NCBI RefSeq assembly: GCF_026241165.1
Contig: NZ_JAPFQN010000012.1
Coordinates: 1 to 64,000, forward strand
Reading direction: 5' to 3'
Source of the DNA: Mangrovivirga halotolerans
GTDB taxonomy: Bacteria > Bacteroidota > Bacteroidia > Cytophagales > Cyclobacteriaceae
DNA: 64,000 nt
Part shown: positions 1-8,805 of the stretch, in pieces
Layout of the letters: every line of letters begins with the position of its first letter
How positions within the stretch are numbered: position 1 is the first letter of the stretch
The notes under the pieces: model-generated
Database searches by the model: none
The model's input: the letters and a program-made list of their open reading frames with translations, nothing else
Told to the model about the DNA's origin: nothing
Position numbers and translations under genes: made by a program

Positions 1-27
1 AAGTACCCTCTTCCCGTTTTGGGAGTG

Positions 28-60
28 CAAAATTGAAACATATTTTTCATTTCCACACAA
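28..60 (-). promoter_or_regulatory. Possible second leftward promoter
   Basis: On the minus strand a -7-like box CAATTTTG (28-35, one mismatch to TAnnTTTG) lies 22 bases downstream of TTG (58-60). It is followed by a GC-rich start, as is common just before stable-RNA operons of Bacteroidota. It would drive a transcript leaving the left edge, in tandem with the better promoter at 197-226. Weak on its own. Confidence 0.3.
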
Positions 61-196
61 CTTTTTGCAAGTTTATTTTTTCTTTTCTCTGCCGGCCTCT
101 CAATCAGGAACTTAACCCCAATCTCCCTCCTAATAAACTCGCCCCCATCACTTCAATCTTACTCCCTCTTCCACCGTCTGTTTCCGAAAGGGATTG

Positions 197-226
197 CAAA
201 GGTAAACACTTTTTTAATAATTGCAA
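197..226 (-). promoter_or_regulatory. Leftward Bacteroidota-type promoter
   Basis: Minus strand TTG (224-226), 19-base spacer, TACCTTTG (197-204): an exact match to the Bacteroidota primary-sigma consensus TTG-N19-TAnnTTTG. No convincing ORF lies between it and the left edge. The purine-rich leader on the minus strand and the second box at 28-35 suggest the leader of a gene or stable-RNA operon lying outside the window. Bases 1-290 otherwise hold nothing I can call a gene. Confidence 0.6.
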
Positions 227-290
227 TACGTCTGAAAGGAAAAATTCTATATTATTTTAAAGCCCCTGACGATGACTATTTTACGAAAAA

Positions 291-803
291 TTATTTTTTT
301 GGTTGCTTATAAACAGGTACTGTACTGCAAGGCTCCCCATACATAATACTTGAAACTACAGGTGATAATTTTTCAGTAAGCCTGACATAGGCAGATGTGG
401 GCACTGAAAGCTTACTGCAACCTTTTATTACAATTTTCTTGTCGCGATATTCTTCCGTATCAATCTGATCAATAATTTTTTCAAATATGACCTCTTCAAG
501 TTTATCAACTGAAGAAAAATTTACTGAAGCAGCGTAAGGGCTCAGCTTTGAAGCAATAATCATATAAGCCCAGGTTGGAACAATTGCATCCGCACTGCAA
601 AATATAGCTACATGCTTATTCTGATATTCCGACCAGTCATGCTCTTTCACAAATTGTCTGAAATCCTTCTCTCTTAAAATTAATTCCTGGAACAATAAGT
701 CTTTCAGGTCAAACCCAATTCTTTCCCTATGATCATATAAGGATTCAAGATCTATTGTTATTAAGGGGGACTTTGCTACTCTATTTATAATTTCTTCAGC
801 CAT
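291..803 (-). CDS. DUF2480 family protein
   Basis: A 170-residue protein that I recognise as DUF2480, a family largely confined to Bacteroidota and of unknown function. The characteristic block around residues 36-80 is present (LFQELILREKDFR, then HVAIFCSADAIVPTWAYM), and length is normal for the family. There is no signal peptide or membrane segment, so it is probably cytoplasmic. Its start overlaps the 3' end of tsaB by 8 bases, so it is the last gene of the rpmH-rnpA-ctp-tsaB transcription unit and probably translationally coupled. No terminator hairpin is evident after its stop. The function cannot be deduced from sequence. Confidence 0.9.
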   Translation of the reverse strand: MAEEIINRVAKSPLITIDLESLYDHRERIGFDLKDLLFQELILREKDFRQFVKEHDWSEYQNKHVAIFCSADAIVPTWAYMIIASKLSPYAASVNFSSVDKLEEVIFEKIIDQIDTEEYRDKKIVIKGCSKLSVPTSAYVRLTEKLSPVVSSIMYGEPCSTVPVYKQPKK

Positions 804-1491
804 TTTGTAATAATGATTTTGGTTTCCCGGCTTTATATTCTTTCAAATAAAAAGGTTCAAAATATGCAACGTCTTCAAATTGATTAAGTTTAAATTTATC
901 AATTGCGACAAGTCCGATTCCTGTGGCGTCTGGAATTATCCCTTTAATATGAAATACATTTTTTCTATTTATTTTAGAAATAGCTTTTTCTGCTCCATCT
1001 CCATATAAATAGATCGTTATATCTTCAGCAATATCAGTAAAAGTATCTTCTTCTATTATTAAGGCTTTGGTGTTTTCTTGTCTTTGTGAATTTGCATCAA
1101 AAGCGGCAGTATAAACTTCCATCCTTCTCGCATCGATCATCGGATAACTAACAAATTTATTATCTGAATCTGAATATTGCTTAAAATTGGCGGCCATTCC
1201 ATGCAAAGTTTCTACTCCTATAAGAGGAATATCGTTTGAATAACAAATTCCTTTTGCAGTACTTAATCCAATCCTTAACCCTGTATATGAACCTGGTCCT
1301 TTGCTTACTGCGACAGCAGACAGGTCTTCGAAGCTTAAGCCCAAAAGCTCCATTAAGTTTTTTATTGCTGAAGCTAATTTTGAAGAATGAGCCCTATCTA
1401 TATTTAAGTTTATTTTACCAAGTACTTTTTCCTCATTTACAACAGCAACAGAGCATATATTAGTTGCCGTTTCCAAAGCCAGTATGTTCAT
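796..1491 (-). CDS. tsaB: tRNA threonylcarbamoyladenosine biosynthesis protein TsaB
   Basis: A 231-residue ASKHA-fold protein. TsaB is the scaffold partner of TsaD and, with TsaE, transfers the threonylcarbamoyl group to A37 of ANN-decoding tRNAs. Seen here: the N-terminal ILALETATNICSVAV strand-loop, HSSKLASAI, and the typical SKGPGSYTGLRIGLSTAKG block near residues 64-82. Length matches the family. It lies one base downstream of the protease gene and overlaps the DUF2480 start, so co-transcription is likely. The assignment is firm by family; the reaction is inferred from orthologues. Confidence 0.93.
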   Translation of the reverse strand: MNILALETATNICSVAVVNEEKVLGKINLNIDRAHSSKLASAIKNLMELLGLSFEDLSAVAVSKGPGSYTGLRIGLSTAKGICYSNDIPLIGVETLHGMAANFKQYSDSDNKFVSYPMIDARRMEVYTAAFDANSQRQENTKALIIEEDTFTDIAEDITIYLYGDGAEKAISKINRKNVFHIKGIIPDATGIGLVAIDKFKLNQFEDVAYFEPFYLKEYKAGKPKSLLQNG

Positions 1492-1492
1492 A

Positions 1493-3145
1493 TTAATTTT
1501 TACCTGATAGAATTCTACTATATGATTCTTTGTCTTTTAACATTTTAACAGCTGCTATTACCTGGGGATCATTGTCAAACTCGGCTTCAATTGCACCTTT
1601 CTGATAATAACTCCTGGATATAATTTCTTTTTCCAATAGCTCTTTAATTTGTGGCTTGAAGGTCTGTAGATCTGCTTCCTTGTTATGTAACACCAACTTC
1701 TTTAAGGCATTTAATTCATCATTAATTGCCTGATAATATCTTTCTTTTTCTGCATTTATCTCCAATTGCTCAATGGTTTTTTCTACCTCAGTGGTATAGT
1801 CGTAATCTTTATTCTTCAGCCAATTTGAGAAATCTTTGTATTCATTATCAGATAATTTAAAAGCGGTAGGATCTTTGGGTTCAGGATTATTATAAACATA
1901 TTCCGTAGCATAATCGAAAATCAATGACTTCTGTAAAAGACTTTTTGTAATTGGGGCATAAGCTTCTTCTTCAACTAAAAGATCAGGTTTTATGCCTTTA
2001 CCGTCAAATACAATACGGCCATTAGCAGTTTTGAATGCCTGTCTCAATGAATCCGGAATGGTGCCTGGAGTTCCATCTGAGTTACGATGAGAATAATCAA
2101 TTGCCTGAATACACCTTCCACTCGGTATATAGTATTTCGCTGTTGTAATTTTCAACTGACCATTATATGATAATCTCCTTGTAGTTTGAACTAATCCTTT
2201 ACCGAAAGTTCTGTTGCCCACGAGTAATCCCCTGTCATAATCCTGTATAACACCTGCTACAATTTCGGATGCAGAAGCACTCATATTATCGGTCAGAATT
2301 GCTACCGGCATATCTGTGTCAACCGGCATATCCAGCGTCTTATAGGTTTGATTCCATTCTTCAATCCTGCCTTTTGTAGTTACAACTTCTGAATATTTTG
2401 GAATAAAAACCGAAGCCGTATTAACTGCCTCATTAAGCAATCCCCCTGGGTTACCTCTTAAATCTAAAATTACAGATTCAGCACCTTGCTCTAGCAAAGA
2501 TTCGACTGCAACTCTAACTTCTCTTCCCGCGCCTTCGGTGAAATCAGTTAATTTAACATATCCAACACTGTTATCAATCATGCCAAAATATGGAACATTT
2601 TCAACAGTGATTCTTTGTCTTTCTACTTCTATTTCAATTGGCTTGTTACTTCCGTATCTTTCAACAGTAAGGGTGATCATTTTACCAATCTCCCCCTTTA
2701 ATAAGGTACTTACCTGTTCTTGATTTTTGTTATCTATGCTGACTCCATTAACCTTAGTGATAACATCTCCGGCTTTAAGACCTGCTTTGTTTGCAGGTGA
2801 GTTTTCGAAAGGCATAACTATAATGCTCTTACCATCCCGATTACCGACAATGGCTCCTATTCCTCCATACTGACCCGTAGTTTGAGTCCTGTATTCTTCT
2901 ATTGCTTCTTCCGGAATATAATTTGTGTAGGGATCTAAAGAAGACAACATTGCATCGATACCGACTTTTATTGTTGTACCAGGAGTGACTTCATCTACGT
3001 AATAAGTATTTAACTCTTTATACAGAGTAGCAAAAATGTCCAGATTCTTCTGAATCTCGAAATAAGTGTTAGTAGGGGTAAATGAGAAGAACCCTATAGA
3101 AATCACCAGACAGGATAGGAGGAAATATTTAATTCTTTTCTTCAT
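1493..3145 (-). CDS. S41 family C-terminal processing peptidase
   Basis: A 550-residue exported protease. Residues 5-24 form a signal anchor. A PDZ domain spans about 85-165 (GIGAIVG, SPANKAGLKAGDVITKVNG), and the S41 catalytic domain follows with VILDLRGNPGG (226-235), the nucleophile Ser291 in SASASEI and the general base Lys316 in TFGKGLVQ. The remaining 160 residues are a charged helical extension common in Bacteroidota members. CtpA/Prc relatives trim the C-termini of periplasmic proteins. The start overlaps the rnpA 3' end by 17 bases. Which physiological substrate it processes is not shown by the sequence. Confidence 0.92.
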   Translation of the reverse strand: MKKRIKYFLLSCLVISIGFFSFTPTNTYFEIQKNLDIFATLYKELNTYYVDEVTPGTTIKVGIDAMLSSLDPYTNYIPEEAIEEYRTQTTGQYGGIGAIVGNRDGKSIIVMPFENSPANKAGLKAGDVITKVNGVSIDNKNQEQVSTLLKGEIGKMITLTVERYGSNKPIEIEVERQRITVENVPYFGMIDNSVGYVKLTDFTEGAGREVRVAVESLLEQGAESVILDLRGNPGGLLNEAVNTASVFIPKYSEVVTTKGRIEEWNQTYKTLDMPVDTDMPVAILTDNMSASASEIVAGVIQDYDRGLLVGNRTFGKGLVQTTRRLSYNGQLKITTAKYYIPSGRCIQAIDYSHRNSDGTPGTIPDSLRQAFKTANGRIVFDGKGIKPDLLVEEEAYAPITKSLLQKSLIFDYATEYVYNNPEPKDPTAFKLSDNEYKDFSNWLKNKDYDYTTEVEKTIEQLEINAEKERYYQAINDELNALKKLVLHNKEADLQTFKPQIKELLEKEIISRSYYQKGAIEAEFDNDPQVIAAVKMLKDKESYSRILSGKN

Positions 3146-3539
3146 CTTTCAGCGCATTTAAAATATTATCAGCCAGTTTTTTTTGACACCGAATCATGGA
3201 AGATTCAATGTCAGAATAATTTAACATTTTCCTGGCAGTATAAATATACGCAATATTGATCGGTCTGGATATGGGGATGTTATAAAACTGCGGTTTATGC
3301 AGTCTGTAAGCTTCTTTAATTCTTCGTTTCAATAGATTTCTATCTACTGCTTTTGAAAAAAGTCGCTTTGGTACCGTAAATAAGGCACTATGGTCCCCTT
3401 CAGTTTTATTTTTGTTAAAACTGTAAAAGACTTTGAAAGGAAAAAAATAAAAAGAGGAACCCTCGTTAAAAAGTTCCTGTATATTCTTTTTACCGCAAAG
3501 ACGTTCATTCTTTGATAAAGTGTAACGTCGATCAGTCAT
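3129..3539 (-). CDS. rnpA: Ribonuclease P protein component
   Basis: A 136-residue basic protein, the protein subunit that helps RNase P RNA mature the 5' end of tRNAs. The family signature is seen as RNLLKRRIKEAYR around residues 68-80, with the expected FTVPKRLFSKAVDRN lead-in. The gene is directly downstream of rpmH, the near-universal bacterial order, which supports both calls. The C-terminal 17 bases overlap the protease gene. The ATG start keeps the usual N-terminal SKNERL motif. Confidence 0.95.
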   Translation of the reverse strand: MTDRRYTLSKNERLCGKKNIQELFNEGSSFYFFPFKVFYSFNKNKTEGDHSALFTVPKRLFSKAVDRNLLKRRIKEAYRLHKPQFYNIPISRPINIAYIYTARKMLNYSDIESSMIRCQKKLADNILNALKDEEKN

Positions 3540-3579
3540 ATATCGACTAAACCTAAAATGAGCTTAGGCTCACTTCAAA

Positions 3580-3735
3580 TTATTTATGAGTCTTTTCGTC
3601 TGATACGGATAACTTCTTTCTTCCCTTTGCTCTTCTCTTGGCCAACACAGCTCTACCACTGGCAGATGCCATTCTAGTACGGAATCCGTGCTTGTTGGTT
3701 CTCTTTCGTCTGGACGGTTGAAATGTGCGTTTCAT
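3580..3735 (-). CDS. rpmH: 50S ribosomal protein L34
   Basis: A 51-residue, strongly basic protein, easily missed because of its length. Read on the minus strand it begins [19 protein letters not shown] and continues [21 protein letters not shown], the diagnostic L34 sequence, with a short acidic-basic tail (SVSDEKTHK). It is the first gene of the rpmH-rnpA unit and lies just below a consensus promoter (3761-3790). The rpmH region is often near the replication origin in other phyla, but dnaA is not next to it here. Confidence 0.97.
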   Translation of the reverse strand: MKRTFQPSRRKRTNKHGFRTRMASASGRAVLAKRRAKGRKKLSVSDEKTHK

Positions 3736-3760
3736 TGTATCTTTTTATTAATTTGGGCTG

Positions 3761-3790
3761 CAAAGATAAGTTTCTTTTTTATAATTACAA
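3761..3790 (-). promoter_or_regulatory. Promoter of rpmH-rnpA operon
   Basis: Minus strand TTG (3788-3790), 19-base spacer, TATCTTTG (3761-3768), an exact consensus match, with the rpmH ATG about 26 bases below the -7 box. This explains expression of the whole rpmH-rnpA-ctp-tsaB-DUF2480 string. Confidence 0.75.
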
Positions 3791-3823
3791 ACGTATATTG
3801 CTTATAAAATAAAAAAACTCTAC

Positions 3824-5533
3824 ATGCAAAGATACAACATTTCCTCTGAGCAACCTCTAAACCATTGGTTAAGTATTTCATTAAGGATAACCGGCAATAG
3901 TTCTAAACACTTGATTTTATCTTTAGCGGGCTGGAGACCCGGAAGATATGAAATGGCTGAATACGCATCATATATAAGAAATGTGAAAGCTTTTGATAAA
4001 GACGGAGAAGATTTATCAATTAATAAATCCGATAAAAATACATGGGAAATAGACCATGCTCCTGAAGAGTTGGAAGTAAAGTATCAATTTTATGCTGCCC
4101 AACCAGATGGCGGTGGAAGCTGGGTTACCCCTGAATTGGTATATCTCAATTTTATAAATTTTGCATTTAAGGTCGTTGGAATGGAAAATGATAAAATTGA
4201 AGTTTTTTTAGATATTCCGGAATCTTTTAAAACAGCTACTACCCTTAAGCATTCTGATAATGATACTTTGATAGCAAAAAATTATTTTGAACTAATAGAC
4301 TCTCCTCTTTTTGCTTCTGAAAAGATAACTTTTTCTGAGTATTCTGTGGATGGCACAAAATTCAAAATTGCATTTTGCGGTGAAAATTCAAATCCAGAAA
4401 ACTGGAAAAGTGATTTTGAAAGATTTACACGGGAACAACTCGGTCTTTTTGGTGAATTTCCTTTTAATGAGTACACTTTTCTGATCCTGGGTTTACCCTT
4501 TCAAGCCTACCATGGAGTTGAACATAATATTTCCACGATAATTATTCTCGGCCCCGAAAATGAAATTGAGGAAAAAAAATACAAAGATTTACTTGGAGTC
4601 AGTTCTCATGAGCTATTCCACGCCTGGAATGTTTGCCGAATCAGGCCCGTGGAAATGACGCCATATGACCTGTCAAAAGAAATCTATCATAAAACTGGAT
4701 ACATTACTGAAGGATTTACAACCTACTACGGGGACAAAATGCTAGCCACTTCAGACGTTTTTTCTACAGAACAATTTCTCGAGGAGATTAATAAAATGTG
4801 CAAACGCCATTTTCAGAACGAAGGAAGAAAACATAGTTCGTTAAGTGATTCTTCATTTGATCTTTGGGTAGATGGTTACAAAAACAGAGCTCCAGGTAGA
4901 AAAGTATCTATTTATATAAAAGGTTGTCTTTCTGCTTTAGCTTTAGATTTATTGACTCTAAGGAATACAAAAGGAGAAAAAAGTCTTGATGATGTTGTAA
5001 AAGAATTATGGAGGGATTTCGGGAAAAAATCAAAAGGATACACAGAGAATGATATTTTACAAATATTAAACAATGCTAACGGAAAAAATATTTCCCAGGA
5101 GTTTTACACACTTTATCATCAAACCATTCCTATAGAAAATATTCTTACGCCTTTATTATCTAATGTAGGTTGTAAATTGAAACCGAAGCATTCTCCGTTG
5201 TTAAACGAAAGAAAGTTTGGATTTAAACTATCTCCTGATAATTGGGATAAAATAATCTCAATAGCTCCTGGCAGCCCAGCAGAATCACAATTAATGATTG
5301 GTGATAAAATAATCAGCATAGATGATAAAAGTGAAGACATCACTGATTATTTAAGCTCTGATAAAGATTCGGATTCGCTTAATATTAAATATGAAAGGTT
5401 TGGTAAAGAATGTGAGATCAAACTTAATAGTAACGCCACCACTTATTACGACTGGTATGAGATTGAAAAAAATGAATCTGTAAGCAAGGATCAGCGAGAA
5501 ATTTTCAAAAAGTGGTTAAAAAAAGAATTTTAA
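3824..5533 (+). CDS. M61 family metallopeptidase with PDZ domain
   Basis: A 569-residue protein of the glycyl-aminopeptidase (M61) family. An N-terminal beta domain (about 1-165) is followed by a thermolysin-like catalytic domain. The zinc motif HELFH is at 262-266 inside SSHELFHAWN, and Glu296 in TEGFTTYYGD is the expected third ligand. The upstream GVEHNIST block (231-238) is also typical. A PDZ domain occupies about residues 460-530 (SPAESQLMIGDKIISID). No clear signal peptide, so it is probably cytoplasmic. It converges on the PfkB kinase gene, with a shared terminator between them. Substrate unknown; M61 enzymes prefer N-terminal Gly or Ala. Confidence 0.9.
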   Translation: MQRYNISSEQPLNHWLSISLRITGNSSKHLILSLAGWRPGRYEMAEYASYIRNVKAFDKDGEDLSINKSDKNTWEIDHAPEELEVKYQFYAAQPDGGGSWVTPELVYLNFINFAFKVVGMENDKIEVFLDIPESFKTATTLKHSDNDTLIAKNYFELIDSPLFASEKITFSEYSVDGTKFKIAFCGENSNPENWKSDFERFTREQLGLFGEFPFNEYTFLILGLPFQAYHGVEHNISTIIILGPENEIEEKKYKDLLGVSSHELFHAWNVCRIRPVEMTPYDLSKEIYHKTGYITEGFTTYYGDKMLATSDVFSTEQFLEEINKMCKRHFQNEGRKHSSLSDSSFDLWVDGYKNRAPGRKVSIYIKGCLSALALDLLTLRNTKGEKSLDDVVKELWRDFGKKSKGYTENDILQILNNANGKNISQEFYTLYHQTIPIENILTPLLSNVGCKLKPKHSPLLNERKFGFKLSPDNWDKIISIAPGSPAESQLMIGDKIISIDDKSEDITDYLSSDKDSDSLNIKYERFGKECEIKLNSNATTYYDWYEIEKNESVSKDQREIFKKWLKKEF

Positions 5534-5534
5534 T

Positions 5535-5568
5535 AAAAAAGGCCGGAAATACCGGCCTTTTATTTTTT
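5535..5568. terminator. Bidirectional hairpin terminator
   Basis: A perfect 9-bp stem, AAAGGCCGG (5538-5546) with CCGGCCTTT (5552-5560), closes a five-base loop. A-rich and T-rich flanks work for both strands. It sits exactly between the convergent M61 peptidase and PfkB kinase genes. Confidence 0.85.
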
Positions 5569-6568
5569 ATAACTCTGTGATTTTTCTGGATACTTCCCTG
5601 GCATGACTCATTTCAAGTCTAGGCCCCATTACTGTAACAACTTGCGAAGAAGCATATGTTGCAAAAATACCAGATTGAGCAAATCCATGATTTTGCGTTA
5701 ATCCATATAAAAATGCTCCTGCAAACATGTCGCCAGCACCATTTGTATTTATTGCATCAACAGGATAAGGTTCAATATCAATATAAGTCAGACCATCATA
5801 AATAATAGCCCCGTTCTTACCTTGTGTAATTGCGAAGTTTTTAGCAAACGGTTTAAGAGCTTCTCTTGCCTCAATAATATTTTCAGTACTTGTGAAACTC
5901 AATGCTTCGGCTTCATTACAGAAAAGCATATCAACAGGCTCATCTAATAACTCCATAAAAAAGTCTTTAAAGCCGGCAATTATACCTGGGTCAGAAAAAG
6001 TGATTGCTATTTTAGTATCATGCTTTCTGGCGAGACTCATTGCATGTTTAATGGCCTTTCTGCTTTCAGGCCCTGTAATTAAATACCCTTCAATATAAAG
6101 GTATTCAGAATTAGCCAATGCTTCTTCATTAATCCTAGTAGAATCATATTCAGCGGTGATCCCAAGAAATGTATTCATCGTACGCTCAGCGTCCGGCGAA
6201 ATCATTACAAGGCATTTCCCTGTGATACCGTCAGGTTGTTCCTGATGATCTAAATTAGAATCTACTCCATTTTCGTTTAAATCTTCAGCATAAAAATTAC
6301 CGGTATCATCGCCCGCAACCTTACAAGAATAATAACCTTTACCACCAAACTGACTTAATGCAATAACAGTGTTAGCTGCAGAACCCCCACATTGTTTTTT
6401 GGCAGGCACATTATGAAGAACGTTCATCAAAAAGTTTTGTCGTTCCTCATCAACTAAGGTCATTAATCCTTTTTGAATCCCATTCTCAACAAAGAAAGTA
6501 TCATCCACTTCAAACTCAAAATCAACAAGGGCATTTCCCATGCCGAAAACATCGTACTTCTTAGACAT
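5567..6568 (-). CDS. PfkB-family sugar/nucleoside kinase (adenosine kinase-like)
   Basis: A 333-residue ribokinase-fold kinase. Seen: the N-terminal GMGNALVDFEF, the GGSAANT substrate loop (about 62-68), and near the C-terminus NTNGAGDMFAGA, the PfkB signature 2 with the catalytic Asp of GAGD. The sequence pattern is nearest to adenosine kinase/inosine-guanosine kinase types found across Bacteroidota; the exact substrate cannot be decided from motifs. The first residue of the DTxGAGD motif is Asn rather than Asp, which is seen in relatives. It is the last gene of a three-gene minus-strand operon, 12 bases below the acetyltransferase. Confidence 0.85.
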   Translation of the reverse strand: MSKKYDVFGMGNALVDFEFEVDDTFFVENGIQKGLMTLVDEERQNFLMNVLHNVPAKKQCGGSAANTVIALSQFGGKGYYSCKVAGDDTGNFYAEDLNENGVDSNLDHQEQPDGITGKCLVMISPDAERTMNTFLGITAEYDSTRINEEALANSEYLYIEGYLITGPESRKAIKHAMSLARKHDTKIAITFSDPGIIAGFKDFFMELLDEPVDMLFCNEAEALSFTSTENIIEAREALKPFAKNFAITQGKNGAIIYDGLTYIDIEPYPVDAINTNGAGDMFAGAFLYGLTQNHGFAQSGIFATYASSQVVTVMGPRLEMSHAREVSRKITEL

Positions 6569-6580
6569 AATTATAAAATA

Positions 6581-7744
6581 TTAATTAAATGGCATCCTTT
6601 CGAATTCAGCATTCGGATCAAAAAGATACCTGTATGTTTTATGGGTTTTTAAAATTTCTCCTCCTATTTGCTCAACTACACGCATCATCTTCGGGTTGAA
6701 ATCACCTATCCAATTCATTTCTGTCGTTATATATTCGTATTCTTCTGAAAATGCCAGCTCTGAATATGATACCACCATAGCAGCTTCAATACCTTTCCCT
6801 TGATGCTCAGGTACAACACCAAATACCAATCCCAAAGATTTATCAATTATTCCTTTCCATTGATAATACAGGAATTGTAATTTTTGAAAAAGGCCAAATT
6901 TACCTTTAAACTTTCTGAAAATCTGGTTTATATCCGGTACGCTGATATAGAATGAGATGGGTTCACCTTTATAAAAGCCAAAATACAATAATCGGCGATC
7001 AAGGATAGGTTTTAACTTTTTGAAAATCATTTTGGCCTGGCGAATATCCATAGGCTTTACACCACTATGACCCGCCCATGCTTTATTATAAACAGTTAAA
7101 AAATATTCCGGCACTTTATCCATTTCATCTTTTTCAGGATATTTAAAAGTGTAATCCGGATTATTGATATTAAGTTTTGCTTTTTTATAAAACCGATCAT
7201 CAAAGCTTTTACCTTTGACTATTCGATAATAAGTATATTGATTGAAATAAACATTGAAACCATAATCAACAAAGAATTTTTGATAATACTCCTTATGATA
7301 TAGCATTCCGTAATTCGGAGGATAGAAACCATCTGTCAGCAAGCCCCAGAACCGATCTCTGTCACCAAAATTAATCGGCCCATCCATCGCTTCCATTCCT
7401 TTATCCTTCAGCCATTCCTTAGAGATATCAAATAATTTAAAGGCTACCTCTTTATCATTAATGCATTCGAAAAAGCCAAATCCCCCAGTTGGTTGTTTAT
7501 TCCCTTTATTTGCTAACCTGTCATTATAAAACGCTGCTACACGACCGATTACTTCTCCATTCAATTTTATGAGAAAGCGAATTGCTTCACCTCCTTTTAA
7601 AAGTTTGTTTCGGTCGGGATCAAAGACTTCTTCAACATCATTGTTTAAAGGGTGAATGTAATTTTCATCTCCCTCATATAATTTAAGTGGAAAAGAAAGC
7701 CATTCCTTTATATCATTTTTTGATTGAACGATCTGAACATTCAT
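6581..7744 (-). CDS. GNAT-like acetyltransferase family protein (YghO type)
   Basis: A 387-residue soluble protein. The N-terminal half has the PLKLYEGDENYIHPL and GEVIGRVAAFYND pattern, and the C-terminal half the GLVFGVVPEHQGKGIEAAM acyl-CoA-binding-like loop with the R/Q-x-x-G-x-G/A shape of GNAT enzymes. This family is frequently mis-annotated in databases; the substrate is unknown. It lies 7 bases below the lipoprotein gene and 12 bases above the kinase, so the three are probably one transcript. Confidence is high that this is a gene, moderate for acyltransferase activity. Confidence 0.75.
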   Translation of the reverse strand: MNVQIVQSKNDIKEWLSFPLKLYEGDENYIHPLNNDVEEVFDPDRNKLLKGGEAIRFLIKLNGEVIGRVAAFYNDRLANKGNKQPTGGFGFFECINDKEVAFKLFDISKEWLKDKGMEAMDGPINFGDRDRFWGLLTDGFYPPNYGMLYHKEYYQKFFVDYGFNVYFNQYTYYRIVKGKSFDDRFYKKAKLNINNPDYTFKYPEKDEMDKVPEYFLTVYNKAWAGHSGVKPMDIRQAKMIFKKLKPILDRRLLYFGFYKGEPISFYISVPDINQIFRKFKGKFGLFQKLQFLYYQWKGIIDKSLGLVFGVVPEHQGKGIEAAMVVSYSELAFSEEYEYITTEMNWIGDFNPKMMRVVEQIGGEILKTHKTYRYLFDPNAEFERMPFN

Positions 7745-7751
7745 TTATATC

Positions 7752-8219
7752 TTATTTTTCTAATTGAAATTCTATTGTCTCATTTACTGGCAATACCTTA
7801 TTATATACAAACTTCCCTACCTTGATGTTTCCTCTAAGATTTACAGTAATTGATTTTGAGACCAATAAACTTAATAAACTGTTTAGCTTACCAACTTCTT
7901 TCAAATTGATGATCAGGATAACCGGAACAGTATTCTTTCCAAACTCAATTTTGGAGTTGTCAGCAATTTTTAAATTCCCGACATTTTTTTCATCCTGGAA
8001 AACATCTATGTCAACATCTCTGATATTCCATGAAACTTTTTCTTCACTCATCAATATTACCTCACCGGTTAATTTTGCAGTTTCAGAATTTATTTCATCT
8101 ACAACAATATTTTCAATACCAGTATATTCCGGAGGAACAGGCTCTTTGCAGGAGGATAATATTATTCCTGTAAATAAAAAAGTGATTAATATATGCAACC
8201 TTATGAAGTAATTACTCAT
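7752..8219 (-). CDS. Putative lipoprotein, LEA/WHy-like domain
   Basis: The upstream in-frame extension to 8312 is unlikely; the ATG at 8219 gives 155 residues with a good lipoprotein signal (hydrophobic ILITFLFTGIILSSC, lipobox Cys at about residue 24). The mature part is a single beta-rich domain with alternating hydrophobics (VDEINSETAKLTGEVIL ... VPVILIINLKEVGKLNSLLSLL), like LEA14/WHy domains, which is inference. It is the first gene of the lipoprotein-acetyltransferase-kinase operon and is divergent from the small gene at 8256. Probably anchored in the envelope. Confidence 0.7.
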   Translation of the reverse strand: MSNYFIRLHILITFLFTGIILSSCKEPVPPEYTGIENIVVDEINSETAKLTGEVILMSEEKVSWNIRDVDIDVFQDEKNVGNLKIADNSKIEFGKNTVPVILIINLKEVGKLNSLLSLLVSKSITVNLRGNIKVGKFVYNKVLPVNETIEFQLEK

Positions 8220-8255
8220 CGTTATTACAGAAGTTTGAAAAATAAAGTTGTAAAG

Positions 8256-8483
8256 ATGCAAATAAAAGATGGGTTTACGACAAAAAGAAAAATAGGTGGG
8301 GTTATTTTTCATCTATATAGAGACGCAGCTGATTTTTACGACAATCAAATATTTAATATCGGCAATAAACAAAATATAGGAGATGCAGATCTGGCCGAAG
8401 AATTACTGCTAGATATTAATCCCTCAGATCCTTTGATCAGTATTAATAAGATCAGGAAAGCACTATCTCTTGTTAAGAATTAA
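8256..8483 (+). CDS. Small conserved-looking hypothetical protein
   Basis: A 75-residue ORF (an upstream ATG at 8193 would overlap the divergent lipoprotein gene and is less likely). The composition is that of a soluble protein (GGVIFHLYRDAADFYDN, then an acidic GDADLAEELLLDINPSDP and a basic helical tail). No domain is recognised. Its 3' end begins a 322-base gene-free stretch before the response regulator. Codon use looks like that of its neighbours, which is the main argument for it being real. Confidence 0.55.
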   Translation: MQIKDGFTTKRKIGGVIFHLYRDAADFYDNQIFNIGNKQNIGDADLAEELLLDINPSDPLISINKIRKALSLVKN

Positions 8484-8805
8484 ATATTTTAAATTTAACT
8501 GCTTAATAAAGCCTGAATAATATCAAATTCTTATAACTTTCATCCAAAAATATCTTTATTCAATTTTATTCTACAAATAATAATATTCTTTCCTGAAGAA
8601 TCATATTTATTCCTAAAATTATTACAATTTACTACTCAGTAATACAAGGTTGTTTTATAATTATTTTAAAATAATTTTGCACTATGCTTAGTTTTTTTCT
8701 GCCCTTTTTTATATTTTTAACATCCGATCAATTATAAGACAGGCTAAAAATTTAACTATTTATTGTTTTAGAAAAATTAGACTTTAGGCAAACAGAGAAT
8801 TTTTT
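8484..8805. other. Intergenic region ahead of polysaccharide cluster
   Basis: A 322-base AT-rich stretch without an ORF worth calling. It holds one consensus plus-strand promoter (8650-8679) followed by about 120 bases of untranslated leader with T-runs (8693-8720). I see no tRNA-like fold or strong hairpin. Confidence 0.6.
8650..8679 (+). promoter_or_regulatory. Promoter of the polysaccharide cluster
   Basis: TTG (8650-8652), 19-base spacer, TAATTTTG (8672-8679): full agreement with the Bacteroidota consensus. The first downstream gene, the receiver protein, starts at 8806, leaving a leader of roughly 120 bases. It probably drives the plus-strand block beginning at 8806. Confidence 0.7.

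Noticed and set aside
33-260. 75-codon ORF at the left edge
   Set aside because: Unusual composition, no family, and lies over a minus-strand consensus promoter.
7822-8211. 129-codon plus-strand ORF
   Set aside because: Opposite the lipoprotein gene 7752-8219, which has a lipobox and natural operon spacing; this frame looks like an antisense shadow.
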